Origin: Ignatzschineria indica
GTDB lineage: Bacteria; Pseudomonadota; Gammaproteobacteria; Cardiobacteriales; Wohlfahrtiimonadaceae
Length of the DNA stretch: 57,198 nt
Assembly: GCF_003121925.1 (NCBI RefSeq)
Contig: NZ_QEWR01000005.1
Coordinates: forward strand, 1 to 57,198
Direction of reading: 5' to 3'
The first letter of the stretch is position 1. The number at the start of each line of letters is the position of its first letter. Positions 9,867 through 19,516 of the stretch are shown piece by piece. The position numbers and the translations under genes are program-made. The notes under the pieces are model-generated. The model was given only the letters and a program-made list of their open reading frames with translations. It ran no database searches and had not been told where the DNA came from.

Positions 9867-10310
9867 ATGTCATTTGGACGTTTACGCGATAAGGGATATG
9901 AATCGAGAGCCGAGATCAACATGGTTCCCCTTATCGATATTATGTTGGTACTTTTGGTGATCTTTATCTTAACGGCGCCACTTGTGACGCAATCGGTCAA
10001 ATTGAAACTACCTGAAGCGGTCGATCTAAAAGAGGAAGTTGTTGTTCAAGATCCAGAAAAACCGGTCTTAATTGCGATCAATGCTGATAATGAGCTCTTT
10101 ATCAATGATGAAGCGATCGATTTTGATGCAGCGCTTTTACGCTTAACGGCGATTAAAGAGGGAAGTGAGAAAGCCCCGATGATTCAGTTACATATTGATT
10201 CATCCGTTCCTTACCAAGAGGTTGCAAAAATTGTGACGATTTTAAGTAAGGTAGGATTAGCAAATATCGGTTTTGTTTCTCTACCAGAAGAAGGCAGTGC
10301 GCAACCATAA
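9867..10310 (+). CDS. exbD: TonB-system proton channel subunit ExbD
   Basis: Single-pass inner-membrane partner of ExbB, 147 residues, with a periplasmic C-terminal domain. The membrane helix INMVPLIDIMLVLLVIFIL contains Asp24, matching the proton-path aspartate (Asp25) of E. coli ExbD. The ribosome-binding site GGGGGAGAT sits directly before the ATG. The coding sequence ends 5 bp before array R3, with no separate terminator between them. Confidence 0.94.
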   Translation: MSFGRLRDKGYESRAEINMVPLIDIMLVLLVIFILTAPLVTQSVKLKLPEAVDLKEEVVVQDPEKPVLIAINADNELFINDEAIDFDAALLRLTAIKEGSEKAPMIQLHIDSSVPYQEVAKIVTILSKVGLANIGFVSLPEEGSAQP

Positions 10311-10314
10311 TCAA

Positions 10315-11399
10315 CCGCATGCCGGCAGAGGGCGATCTTTTATCGCCCGGAAATATTATCTTATTTGAGTGATCACAAAAAAGCTGATGAGTTACCGGAG
10401 ATCACTACTGCATGTTTCTACGAATCGCATGCCGGCAAGTAGGCGATCTTAATCACCGGCAAATATCGTTCCATTCTGATCCATATCGATACTATTTCTC
10501 GGCATCAAAGATGCCGACCTACGAGCATGCAGTTGTGAAAAGAGCGAAATGGTTCTCTCCCGCGGCTCAACAGATTCTCTTATGGATTGAATCAATTAAA
10601 CAAAAGAGGCTGACCGCTGCCGGATCTTACTATCGCGCTTTTCCATTAATCATGCGCCGGCATCGGGCATCAAAGATGCCGACCTGCGGGCATGCAGTAG
10701 TGATAAGAGCGAGATGGTTCTCTCCCGCAGCTCAACAGATTCTCTTATGGATTGAATCAATTAAACCAAAGAGGCTGAACACTGCCGGATCTTACTATCG
10801 CGCTCTTCCATTAATCATGCGCCGGCATCGGGCATCAAAGATGCCAGCCTGCGGGCATGCAGTTGTGAAAAGAGCGAGATACTTCTCTCCCGCGGCTCAA
10901 CAGATTCCCTTATGGATTGAGTTAGTTAGTAACAGAGGCTAAACACTGCCGGATTTTACTATCGTGTATTTCCAAAAACTACGCGCTGGCAGAGGGCGAT
11001 CTTTTATCGCCCGGAAACATTATCTTATTTGAATAATCACAAAAAAGCTGATGAGTTGCCGGAGATCACCACTGCATGTTTCTACAAATCGCATGCCGGC
11101 AGAGGGCGATCTTTTATCGCCCGGAAACATTATCTTATTTGAATGATCACAAAAAAACTGATGAGTTGCCGGAGATCACCTCTGCGTGCTTTTACGAATC
11201 GCGTGCCGGCAAGTAGGCGATCTCAATCATCGGCAAATATCGCTCCATTCTGATCCATATCGATACTATTTCTCGGCATCAAAGATGCCGACCTGCGGGC
11301 ATGCAGTTGTGAAAAGAGCGAAATAGTTTTCTCCCGCGGCTCAACAGATTCTCTTATGGATTGAATCAATTAAACAAAAGAGGATAAACACTGCCGAAC
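10315..11399 (+). repeat. Palindromic repeat array R3
   Basis: About 1.08 kb filling the whole space between the convergent exbD and TPM-protein genes. It begins inside a type-2 hairpin (GCATGCCGGCA) and ends inside a type-1 core truncated at CTGCCG, three bases before the neighbouring stop codon. Four type-1 modules (10510-10660, 10670-10830, 10840-10990, 11280-11398) and three type-2 modules can be followed. GGGCGAT-CTTTT-ATCGCCC hairpins lie at 10330-10348, 10995 and 11106. A 176-codon open frame across it is rejected as a gene. Confidence 0.9.
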
Positions 11400-12698
11400 T
11401 TACCAACCCCCTGTTGCACCGCCACCGCCACTTCGACCGCCACCACCGCTTCGGCCGCCACTGCTTCTCCCACCGCCGCTACTACCGCTTGAGCCTCCTC
11501 CTCGATAACCTCCACCCATTCCATCGCCTCGGCCACCACGACCGCCTTGAATTTTAATCGGCGCACGAATAAAACCTAGCGCAAGGCCTGCAGTCTGAAA
11601 GAGTAGGAGAAGAAGTCCTATCAAGATCCCTATGGCAAGATGAAATGCGATAGAGGTAAAAAATCCGATAAAGATCGCACTAGGAAGTGAGCGGAAGAAA
11701 GCTTCCATCCAACTGATTTTTTTAACCTTTTTAGAAGAAGTATGTCTGCTTTCTCTTTTTGAGGATGGGGTAGAAGGCTCTCTGCTTGAGTATGAGTGCC
11801 TCTGATTTTGAGAGCGATAATGATCTGCCCACGTTTTAAGAGAATCTTGCTGTAGATCGCTAGAATGATTGATCGGCGAATTATGTGGATCATGACTCTC
11901 AAAGAGAACCTCTTTTTGTTTATTAGAAACACCTCTCGATCGTTGCTGTAATCGCTGTATTATCGGGAGGAGAAAGGGCGCTATGATCATTACCACCATC
12001 ACAATAATGGTGAACGCTAAATCCCAATCGACGAGCTCTTCATGATTACTAGAAGCCGATAAGGGAACCTCTTTGAGCGAGGGGAGTGGTTCTCCCTCAA
12101 TTTGAGCAATGATGGCATCGACGGCGAGTTCAATCCCTTCGGCAAATTTTCCGGCACGAAATGCGGGGGTAAGATATTGATTTAAGATCTGACCGGCAAT
12201 AAGGTCGGGAATTGCCCCCTCAAGCCCATATCCCACCTCAATACGCATCGCTCTCTCTTGTAATGCGATGAGAAGCAGAACGCCATCATCAACCCCTTTT
12301 CGCCCAAGTTGCCATTTCTCCATAATGGTAACCCCATATTCTACAATCTCATGACCTTGAAGATCAGGGAGAATAAGAACAGCGAGTTGTGATCCTGAGT
12401 TCTTCTCAAGAGCCCATATTTTGTGATTAATCTCCGCTTTTTCAGTAGGAGAGAGGAGTCCGGCATAATCCATTACGCCATCATCTAATAGGGGAAGAGT
12501 CTTTTCTTGTTGACTCAGCCTATTTTTAAGATCGGCTGAAGATGCAGACCAGGCCGTTTGAAATGGTAGAAAAAGAATAAGTGAGAGGAAGAGCGTTAAG
12601 AGCAGATAGGTTTTTTTTATTGCTTGCCGACCTATCATTACTCCCATCTTCTCCGCTTTATATTGCTTTTTGATCTCTTCTCTTCTTCTCTTCATCAT
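11400..12698 (-). CDS. TPM-domain membrane protein, YgcG-like
   Basis: Secreted or membrane-anchored protein with an N-terminal hydrophobic segment (TYLLLTLFLSLILFLPFQTAWSA as read, cleavable or anchor). A TPM domain follows at about residues 70-190 (LLDDGVMDYAGLLSPTEKAEI, GSQLAVLILPDL, GVDDGVLLLIALQERAMRIEVG). Two further membrane segments lie near residues 228-248 and 340-375. The last 45 residues are almost only Gly, Ser and Arg and end GGW, the usual tail of this family. The biochemical role is unsettled. The first 17 residues are very basic, and a start at Met18 (12647) with GGAGAAG upstream is possible. It lies 95 bp downstream of lemA, the usual partner. Confidence 0.82.
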   Translation of the reverse strand: MMKRRREEIKKQYKAEKMGVMIGRQAIKKTYLLLTLFLSLILFLPFQTAWSASSADLKNRLSQQEKTLPLLDDGVMDYAGLLSPTEKAEINHKIWALEKNSGSQLAVLILPDLQGHEIVEYGVTIMEKWQLGRKGVDDGVLLLIALQERAMRIEVGYGLEGAIPDLIAGQILNQYLTPAFRAGKFAEGIELAVDAIIAQIEGEPLPSLKEVPLSASSNHEELVDWDLAFTIIVMVVMIIAPFLLPIIQRLQQRSRGVSNKQKEVLFESHDPHNSPINHSSDLQQDSLKTWADHYRSQNQRHSYSSREPSTPSSKRESRHTSSKKVKKISWMEAFFRSLPSAIFIGFFTSIAFHLAIGILIGLLLLLFQTAGLALGFIRAPIKIQGGRGGRGDGMGGGYRGGGSSGSSGGGRSSGGRSGGGGRSGGGGATGGW

Positions 12699-12793
12699 AT
12701 TCCCTAATTTCGTTACAATAGCCGATTGCCACTTTGAGATTCACAATTCTCTATAAATTAAAGAGAACTGATCTACAAACTCTCTGCAATCCT

Positions 12794-13420
12794 CTAAAAC
12801 TCCACAACCGGCGCTTGATCGATCGTTGGATCATCGACACTAAATTGTGGAATAGGCTGATAGCCGAAGATTCTTGCCACAAAGAGATAGGGAACTCGGC
12901 GAATGGTGGTGTTGTAGTTACGAATGGCGTCAATATAGCGATTTCGTGCTACAGCAATCCGATTCTCTGTTCCTTCAAGTTGAACCATCAAGTTTTGGTA
13001 GAGTTGACTCGCTTTAAGATCGGGATAATTCTCCACGAAGATGAGAAGTCGTGAGAGCTGCGTTCCTAACATCGCTTCTGCCTTCTCATAAGCGACTCTC
13101 TTTTCAGGATCTTCTAAATCAGCAGGTGAGACCGCCATCTTATTGAGAGAGGCTCGTGTTTTGGCAATATCGGTAAAGATTTGTGATTCATGTTTGGCAT
13201 AACCTTTGACCGTATTGGAGAGATTGGTGATAAGGTCGGCACGGCGTTTATATTGGTTGATCACTTCAGCGGCTGCAGCTTTCTGCTCTTCATCGAGATT
13301 TTGTACACTATTGTAGTAGCCGGCAGTCATAATGCCGAGGATAATCACGATCAGCGCGATAGGGATAAAGGCCCAGTTGAGAGGACGTCGGCTTTTTAAA
13401 GTTGGCGTATGATCATTCAT
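12794..13420 (-). CDS. lemA: LemA family protein
   Basis: Membrane-anchored helical protein of 208 residues. One N-terminal transmembrane segment (WAFIPIALIVIILGIMTAGYY) is followed by the LemA signature: a long helical hairpin with YKRRADLITNLSNTVKGYA, then FVENYPDLKASQLYQNLMVQLEGTE split by short loops, and IAVARNRYIDAIRNYN. The molecular role of the family is not established. Its gene is commonly paired with a TPM-domain gene, as here, which supports an operon. The 13421-13559 spacer holds its AT-rich promoter region and an ATCA/ATCAATC low-complexity run. Confidence 0.88.
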   Translation of the reverse strand: MNDHTPTLKSRRPLNWAFIPIALIVIILGIMTAGYYNSVQNLDEEQKAAAAEVINQYKRRADLITNLSNTVKGYAKHESQIFTDIAKTRASLNKMAVSPADLEDPEKRVAYEKAEAMLGTQLSRLLIFVENYPDLKASQLYQNLMVQLEGTENRIAVARNRYIDAIRNYNTTIRRVPYLFVARIFGYQPIPQFSVDDPTIDQAPVVEF

Positions 13421-13559
13421 TTAGAGTAAAGTTCCCATTAATGTTGTATGAAAATATTGTATGAATATTAATAATCTCTAACAGATCTAGCAGATCTAAA
13501 AATTTAACAAATATTGATAATCAATCATCAATCAATCAATCATCAATCGATCATCACTA

Positions 13560-14807
13560 TCAGTGGATAATGACATCCGTTGTTGTTTGGCTCGCTTTAA
13601 TAAAGGTTGTGCGATAGCGAATAAAGAGGAAGAGCGTCAATAGAAGCGCCACAAGACTGATCGCAAAAGCGACCCAAGAGATGCTCGAAAGTCCCATTTT
13701 ACTAATCACAACGGTTCCTACTAAAGCGCCGCCGCCGATCCCAATATTGAAGATGCCCGAGAAGATCGACATGGCGATATCGGTTGCATCCGGGGCGAGC
13801 TCTAATACCTTGAGCTGGAGTACTAAACCGATACAGGTCATGGAGATACCCCAAAAAAGGGAGAGGTAGAGGAGCCCATCGACAAGATGTGTACTTGGCA
13901 TGATCAAGAGTAGCGAGATGGAAAGCCCTAAAATTGAGAGTGGAAGAAAGGAAAGCGGATGTTGATTATTCAGTTTACTAAAGATAATGCTCGCTAAAAT
14001 ACCGGCACCTCCAAAGATAAGGAGTAAGATTGTAATCTTATTCGGAGAGATCTTTGCAATGCTTTCACTAAAAGGTTCTATATAGCTATAGGCGGTAAAG
14101 TGTGCTGTGACGACAATCGCCGTTAAGATAAATATACCTACAAGTGCAGGGCGCTTAAAGAGAATTGGAAGACTCTTAGCGGAACCCGCATTTTGGCTAG
14201 GTAAGCGAGGTAAGACGATGTAGAGCACAATAAGTGTAATAAGAGCGGCAATACCGATAATTAAAAAGGTGTAGCGCCATCCTACCAACTGCCCAATAAT
14301 ACGCCCGAGCGGAATACCTAAAACGGTCGCAAGTGCCGTTCCTGTCGCTAAAATCCCTAAGGCTTGCGATTTTTTCCCTAAAGGCGCAACTCGAATCGCA
14401 AGTGCTGCGGTAATAGACCAGAAGACCGCATGAGAGAGAGCGACACCGACTCGCCCAACAATTAAGATGGTAAAGCTAGAGGCCATAAAGGTCACCAGAT
14501 GACTGATGACAAAAACAATAAAGATAAAGGTGAGGAGCCGTTTTCGCTCAAAGTTACTTACCAGAAGCATCAAGGGGAGTGAAGCGAGCGCCACAACCCA
14601 AGCGTAGATGGTGATCATAATCCCCACCTTTTCTGCCGGTAGATCGAAGCTAGCACCAATATCGGTGAGAAGTGCAATCGGAATAAATTCTGTCGTATTG
14701 AAGACAAAGGCAGCAATGGCAAGGGCAATAACCCGAATCCAGGCGAGATTGAAGTGTTGATTCTCTCTCTGTTGCTGCTCTATCGTTACAGTCGATGGTG
14801 CTGTCAT
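13560..14807 (-). CDS. sotB: Sugar efflux transporter, SotB (YdeA) type
   Basis: Twelve-segment MFS drug/proton or sugar/proton antiporter in the inner membrane. The alignment I recall with E. coli SotB is close over nearly the whole length: AAFVFNTTEFIPIALL, VGIMITIYAWVVALASLP, HAVFWSITAALAIRVAP, ILATGTALATVLGIPLGRIIG, LPILFKRPAL, LAPDATDIAMSIFSGIFNIGIGGGALVG. It is about 20 residues longer than the E. coli protein, mostly at the N-terminus. In E. coli the protein exports sugars such as arabinose and IPTG-like compounds; the substrate here is inferred. It is transcribed toward lemA but separated by 139 bp. Confidence 0.85.
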   Translation of the reverse strand: MTAPSTVTIEQQQRENQHFNLAWIRVIALAIAAFVFNTTEFIPIALLTDIGASFDLPAEKVGIMITIYAWVVALASLPLMLLVSNFERKRLLTFIFIVFVISHLVTFMASSFTILIVGRVGVALSHAVFWSITAALAIRVAPLGKKSQALGILATGTALATVLGIPLGRIIGQLVGWRYTFLIIGIAALITLIVLYIVLPRLPSQNAGSAKSLPILFKRPALVGIFILTAIVVTAHFTAYSYIEPFSESIAKISPNKITILLLIFGGAGILASIIFSKLNNQHPLSFLPLSILGLSISLLLIMPSTHLVDGLLYLSLFWGISMTCIGLVLQLKVLELAPDATDIAMSIFSGIFNIGIGGGALVGTVVISKMGLSSISWVAFAISLVALLLTLFLFIRYRTTFIKASQTTTDVIIH

Positions 14808-15028
14808 ATATGAGATCTTCCCTTTATGCGTGGTTTTAAATCAGCCCTACAGATCGTCTCTGTTACTAATAGCTCTATTTTACCCCACTTCAGAGATGAG
14901 AGGTAAGAAAAGGGGGATTTAATCAGCCGATTGCGCAGCCGATTTCCTCGTTTGACTAAGGTTCAATGGCATCACTTAACTGAATCAATCGACTTATCGG
15001 TTAGGGATGATCTATTAGGGATGATTCA

Positions 15029-16387
15029 TTAGAGATGATCCATCAATTCGTTGATCTTCGTAACACCAATCACCTCCATATCGGGGATCGGATGTTTCGG
15101 CTTATTCGCCATTGGAACAATAGCGCGTTTAAAGCCATGTTTTGCTGCCTCTTTTAGTCGCTCCTCACCATGGGGAACTGGGCGAACTTCACCGGCAAGA
15201 CCGATCTCTCCAAAAACCACAAGATCGGATGGGAGAATTAGGTTACGAAAGCTCGAAAATGCGGCCGCAATCACTGCAAGGTCAGAAGCGGTTTCTGTCA
15301 CCTTTACACCACCGACGGCATTGACATAGACATCCTGATCGAGCATGGCAATACCGGCATGACGATGGAGAACGGCAAGGAGCATGGTAAGTCGATTCTG
15401 CTCTAAACCTAAAGTGACGCGTCGTGGTTGACCGCCGAGAGAATCATCGACTAAAGATTGAATCTCGATCAGGAGGGGGCGCGTACCTTCTCGGGTCACC
15501 ATAATGACACTTCCGGAACTTCGATCTGGTTGACGTGAGAGAAAGATTGCCGAAGGGTTGCTGATCGGGCGAAGGCCTGTCTCCGTCATGGCAAAAACAC
15601 CAATCTCATGGAGAGGACCAAAACGATTTTTGTAGGAGCGCATAATACGGAAGCGAGAATCGACCTCTCCTTCAAAATAGAGAACGCAATCGACCATATG
15701 CTCTAAGACTCTCGGGCCGGCAATTGCCCCCTCTTTTGTCACGTGACCTGCTAGGAAGATCGATGTTCCTGTTCGCTTTGCAAATCGCGTAAGAAGGGCA
15801 GTACTCTCCCGCACTTGCCCCACATTACCGGGCGCAGAGTTGAGAAGTTCTGTAAAAATGGTCTGAATAGAGTCGATTACAATAACGTCAAGATCCATCG
15901 GCTCGGCAACACGAAGGATCTTCTCCACATTCGTTTCGGAGAGAAGTTGTAGTTTAGAGCCATCGAGCTGTAAGCGCTCAGCACGTAGTGCAACCTGACT
16001 CGGTGATTCCTCTCCCGTCACATAGAGAACCTTCTTCCCTTGATGGCTAAGATGGATTAAGGTTTGTAGCAAGATTGTCGATTTACCAATCCCGGGGTCG
16101 CCACCGATTAGGACAACAGATCCAAAGACTAAGCCACCTCCTAAGACGCGATCGAGTTCATTGAGACCGGTAGAAAAGCGCGTTAGCTCCTCTTTTTGTA
16201 CATCTGTTAAGATCTGCACGCCTGTAGCGCCGGCGGTTCCGGAGTAGCCCGAGAGGCGCGTAGGAGTTGTTTCTACCATCATCTCTTCGATAGAGTTCCA
16301 CGCTTTACAATCTAAGCATTGTCCCGCCCATTTTGGGGCAATCGCACCACAATCACGACAGACAAATTGGGTTTTAGCTCGGCTCAT
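15029..16387 (-). CDS. radA: DNA repair protein RadA (Sms)
   Basis: Hexameric DnaB-like helicase that processes recombination intermediates, branch migration included. The 452 residues hold a C4 zinc finger (Cys10, 13, 24, 27). A RecA-like core has Walker A GGDPGIGKS at about residues 95-103 and a Walker B strand (DVIVIDSIQT). The RadA-specific SYKNRFG motif is present, and a Lon-protease-like C-terminal domain (DVYVNAVGGVKVTETASDLAV) completes it. A strong AAGGAGAAG lies just before the ATG. It ends in a TTAGRGATGATC-rich stretch shared with its 3' flank. Confidence 0.96.
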   Translation of the reverse strand: MSRAKTQFVCRDCGAIAPKWAGQCLDCKAWNSIEEMMVETTPTRLSGYSGTAGATGVQILTDVQKEELTRFSTGLNELDRVLGGGLVFGSVVLIGGDPGIGKSTILLQTLIHLSHQGKKVLYVTGEESPSQVALRAERLQLDGSKLQLLSETNVEKILRVAEPMDLDVIVIDSIQTIFTELLNSAPGNVGQVRESTALLTRFAKRTGTSIFLAGHVTKEGAIAGPRVLEHMVDCVLYFEGEVDSRFRIMRSYKNRFGPLHEIGVFAMTETGLRPISNPSAIFLSRQPDRSSGSVIMVTREGTRPLLIEIQSLVDDSLGGQPRRVTLGLEQNRLTMLLAVLHRHAGIAMLDQDVYVNAVGGVKVTETASDLAVIAAAFSSFRNLILPSDLVVFGEIGLAGEVRPVPHGEERLKEAAKHGFKRAIVPMANKPKHPIPDMEVIGVTKINELMDHL

Positions 16388-16543
16388 ATACTTCTCCTTA
16401 CAGATGTTAGAAACTTATCATGACCCTTATTTAGAAAGTGATGCAGGATCACGATGGAGCAGGATCAGAAGGGAGAGTTTAACATAAGCGCTTAAGTCCG
16501 ATTAATCTTCTCTTATACTTTCTCTCGCATCTTTACTCATATC

Positions 16544-17869
16544 TTATCGGGCTATTTTCGCGATGGAACTCTCATATTGTGCTTTTTTAGGGAGCATCAT
16601 GGAAGCGATCGCTGCCACAATGAGGAAGAATCCTGCTAGCCAGAAGGTGATATAGTGCGAGCCATAGGTCTCATAAGCCCAACCGCCTAACCAAGAGCTT
16701 AATGTCCCGCCAATTTGATGACCAATAAAGGCGAGACCATAGAGAATCCCCACCAATTTAACGCCATAGATATCGGCAAGCATTCCTGAAGAGATGCCCA
16801 TATTGCCGGCCCAGACAAGGCCACCCACAATGGCAACGGTATAGAGTTGCCAAGGCGCTAACACCATCACCAGCAAAAAGAAGGCAACACCGCGAACAGC
16901 ATAGATTGCCACTAACATATATTTATGATCCACATGGGTACTGATTCTCCCAAGCATCACGGTACTAAAGATTGCCACAAGACCGATCAGGCTGACACCA
17001 AAAGCACTCACATCTCGGCTAAAACCATGATCGATTAACATCGGTACGGCATGGGTTCCTAAAAGAGACATGCTAAAGCCACAAGCAAAGATGCCGATCA
17101 CGAGCAACCAAAAGGGTTGTGTTGAGAAGACTTCACGCAAGCGATAGCTCTCTCCCTTCATCATCTTGTTGCGAGCTGCGATCTTCGCTTGATGCGCTTT
17201 GATTTCACTCTCTGTTATTAAATCACCATATTGTGGTGGTGTGCCGCGAATAATGGCAAAGGCAACAAAGAGAGTGGCGATGGTGAAGAGAATGGCATAG
17301 CCGATCAAGGTACTCTCCCAACTAAAGGATTGGATAGTTTGGCTAAAGAGAGGGGTTAATATCGCAATTCCCGCCATCGAACCGGTGGAGAGAAAGAGGA
17401 GCGCCATTGTTCTTTTAGCAATAAACCAACTACTGATCAATTGGGTAAAAGCAACAGGACTTGTAAAGGCGAGCCCAAAGGAGAGAAGTCCGCCATAGCT
17501 TAGGGCAAAGATCCAGATATTATGACTATAGACTGTCAAGATGAGTGAGATAGAGACCATAATTGCCCCTAGGATTAAGGTTATGCGCGTCCCATAACGA
17601 TTGACGCAGAAACCGGCAACGGGCATTCCAAAGCCATAGATCAGCATTCCAAAAGCAATCACTGCTGAAAGGGTGCTGCGACTCATTCCTAAGCCTTCAC
17701 TCATTGGAATCACAAAAGGGCCGATACTCATGCGCATTCCAACGGTAAACATTGTTAAGAGTGCCGCGGCAATGACAATGGTCCAGCCGTAATACCATCT
17801 CTTCGGTTGAGGCGTTAAATTTTCTCGATTTTCGTCTCGATTCTCAGCGTGATTTTCTATTGTTGACAT
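16544..17869 (-). CDS. MFS transporter, monocarboxylate/oxalate-formate-like
   Basis: Inner-membrane carrier of 441 residues with 12 predicted helices and a central cytoplasmic loop near residues 215-250. The N-terminal WYYGWTIVIAAALLTMFTVGMRMSIGPFVIPM and the Gly-rich GFGMPVAGFCVNRYGTRI loop resemble the monocarboxylate/OFA group. The substrate cannot be assigned. An AGGAATTG lies about 11 nt before the ATG. It stands upstream of radA on the same strand, with a 156-bp gap. Confidence 0.8.
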   Translation of the reverse strand: MSTIENHAENRDENRENLTPQPKRWYYGWTIVIAAALLTMFTVGMRMSIGPFVIPMSEGLGMSRSTLSAVIAFGMLIYGFGMPVAGFCVNRYGTRITLILGAIMVSISLILTVYSHNIWIFALSYGGLLSFGLAFTSPVAFTQLISSWFIAKRTMALLFLSTGSMAGIAILTPLFSQTIQSFSWESTLIGYAILFTIATLFVAFAIIRGTPPQYGDLITESEIKAHQAKIAARNKMMKGESYRLREVFSTQPFWLLVIGIFACGFSMSLLGTHAVPMLIDHGFSRDVSAFGVSLIGLVAIFSTVMLGRISTHVDHKYMLVAIYAVRGVAFFLLVMVLAPWQLYTVAIVGGLVWAGNMGISSGMLADIYGVKLVGILYGLAFIGHQIGGTLSSWLGGWAYETYGSHYITFWLAGFFLIVAAIASMMLPKKAQYESSIAKIAR

Positions 17870-18024
17870 CGTTTTAACAATTCCTAGTAGCTTATTTTAT
17901 CTATTCTATTGAGTGTGAATATTGTGAGTTTTTTTGATCATCGACCATCGACTATCGATCATCGATCGAGTGTTACGTCATTATTTCTTATTAAACATAC
18001 TATAAAAAAGTATAATAATTAGCG

Positions 18025-18054
18025 AAAAAAGAGAGCAGCGGGTAAGACTGCTCT
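18025..18054 (-). terminator. Intrinsic terminator after prfB
   Basis: On the minus strand AGAGCAG (18054-18048) pairs with CTGCTCT (18038-18032), with a 9-nt loop, followed by CTTTTTTCGC. The hairpin is also T-rich on the plus side (TTTCTCTCTTTT). The remaining 17870-18192 spacer contains only ATCGATC-type low-complexity sequence (17935-17970) and AT-rich DNA. Confidence 0.8.
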
Positions 18055-18192
18055 TTCTCTCTTTTCGTTCCGGGGGCTATTGTAGCATCTTCCTTTTGAA
18101 ATTGTTTGCTATTAGGTGCATAGTTTCACCTATATAACACTGTTTGTCTCAATTGCCGGAGTTGTTATCGATCGTGATGGTGAATAATCACA

Positions 18193-19294
18193 TTATAGCC
18201 CCATTTTCAGGCTCGCTTCGATAAAGTCATCAAGATCACCATCGAGGACAGGTTGTGGATTTCCCACCTCATAGCCGGTACGAAGATCTCTAATGCGCGC
18301 TTGATCGAGAACATAGGAGCGGATCTGACTTCCCCAGCCCACATCCGCTTTGGAATCCTGCAATGCTTCTGCGGCATCTCGCTTCTTCTGCATCTCTAAC
18401 TCATAGAGTTTAGAGCGTAATTGTTGCATCGCGACATCTTTATTACGATGTTGTGAGCGTTCATTTTGACATTGAGCAACCACTCCGGTGGGAATATGGG
18501 TAATACGAACCGCTGATTCTGTCACGTTAACGTGCTGTCCGCCGGCACCTGATGCGCGATAGACATCGACACGAAGATCGGAAGGATCAATATCGATCTC
18601 AATATTATCATCGATCTCGGGGGAGACAAAGACAGAGCAGAATGAGGTATGGCGCTTATTATTGGAGTCAAAAGGTGACTTTCGCACTAAGCGGTGAACC
18701 CCTGTTTCGGTGCGTAACCAGCCAAAAGCATGATCGCCTTCAAAGCGGATACTCGCTGATTTGATGCCGGCAACATCGCCGGGAGAGGCTTCTAATAGCT
18801 CTGTCTTAAAGCCATGATGCTCACCCCAACGAAGATACATGCGAAGCACCATCGAGGCCCAATCTTGCGCTTCGGTACCGCCAGCACCGGCTTGGATATC
18901 GATAAAGGCATTATTGCCATCCATCTCGCCACTAAACATGCGTTTAAATTCAAATTGCTCAATCTTTTTTTGATACTCAAGAAGATCGGCCTCAATCATC
19001 AAAAGCGTCTCTTCATCATTCTCCTCTTTTGCTAAGGCAACGAGATCTTTAGCATCATCAAGCCCATTTTGTAACGCTAACATTCCATTGACAAAGTCAT
19101 CGAGCGTTGCGCGTTCTTGTCCCAATTTTTGTGCTTTTTCTGGATTTTCGGACCAGATGTTGGGATCTTCTAACTCCATTAAGACTTCAGTCAGGCGCTC
19201 TTGTTTAAGATCGAAGTCAAAGATACCTCCGAAGGTCAGCGGCTCTCTCGGAAAGATCTTTAATAGTGTGATTGAGTGTATTGATAAGTTCCAT
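18193..19294 (-). CDS. prfB: Peptide chain release factor 2, expressed by +1 frameshift
   Basis: RF2 recognises UGA and UAA stop codons and triggers peptide release. The full gene starts at the ATG at 19294, not at the internal ATG at 19179. The first 25 codons read [20 protein letters not shown] then LRRYL and hit an in-frame TGA at 19219-19217. After a +1 shift the chain continues [20 protein letters not shown] for a total of 366 residues, the usual RF2 length. The stop-recognition region [15 protein letters not shown] and the catalytic GAGGQHVN loop are intact. GGAG lies 11 nt before the ATG. A lysS partner is not adjacent. Confidence 0.95.
19217..19231 (-). promoter_or_regulatory. RF2 programmed +1 frameshift site
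   Basis: On the minus strand the sequence is CGGAGG-TAT-CTT-TGA-C. The internal Shine-Dalgarno-like CGGAGG (19231-19226) precedes the slip codon CTT (19222-19220) by one codon, and the UGA lies at 19219-19217. This is the known autoregulatory arrangement: scarce RF2 lets the ribosome slip into the +1 frame and make more RF2. Confidence 0.95.
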
Positions 19295-19516
19295 CTAGAT
19301 AATTACTCCATCTATCTTATAAGTTGATTGATCCTTCAGCTCGTAGATCAGTAGTGAGGGGGAATAGATACAAGCATTGTTAAGATAAAGAATCATGAAG
19401 AGGAGGGTGTAAAAGGATTCTCTTAACTAAAAGGCTTGTAATAAAAATGTTTAAAGGAGCTTATTATACGTGATTTAAGGACGACTGATAAATGAAAAGT
19501 ATCTTTATAGAGGCTT

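Noticed and set aside
10412-10942. 176-codon open frame across array R3
   Set aside because: It runs through several repeat units with no ribosome-binding site, and its peptide simply repeats the array (MPTCGHAV...SPAAQQI). Array periods such as 212 and 242 bp are not multiples of three, so the frame is not conserved between arrays.
10315-11399. Insertion sequence or MITE remnants
   Set aside because: No transposase, no consistent terminal inverted repeats with target duplications; arrays are internally tandem and vary in end points.
18193-19179. prfB starting at the internal ATG
   Set aside because: It would remove the conserved N-terminal helices of RF2 and ignore the clear frameshift signal upstream.
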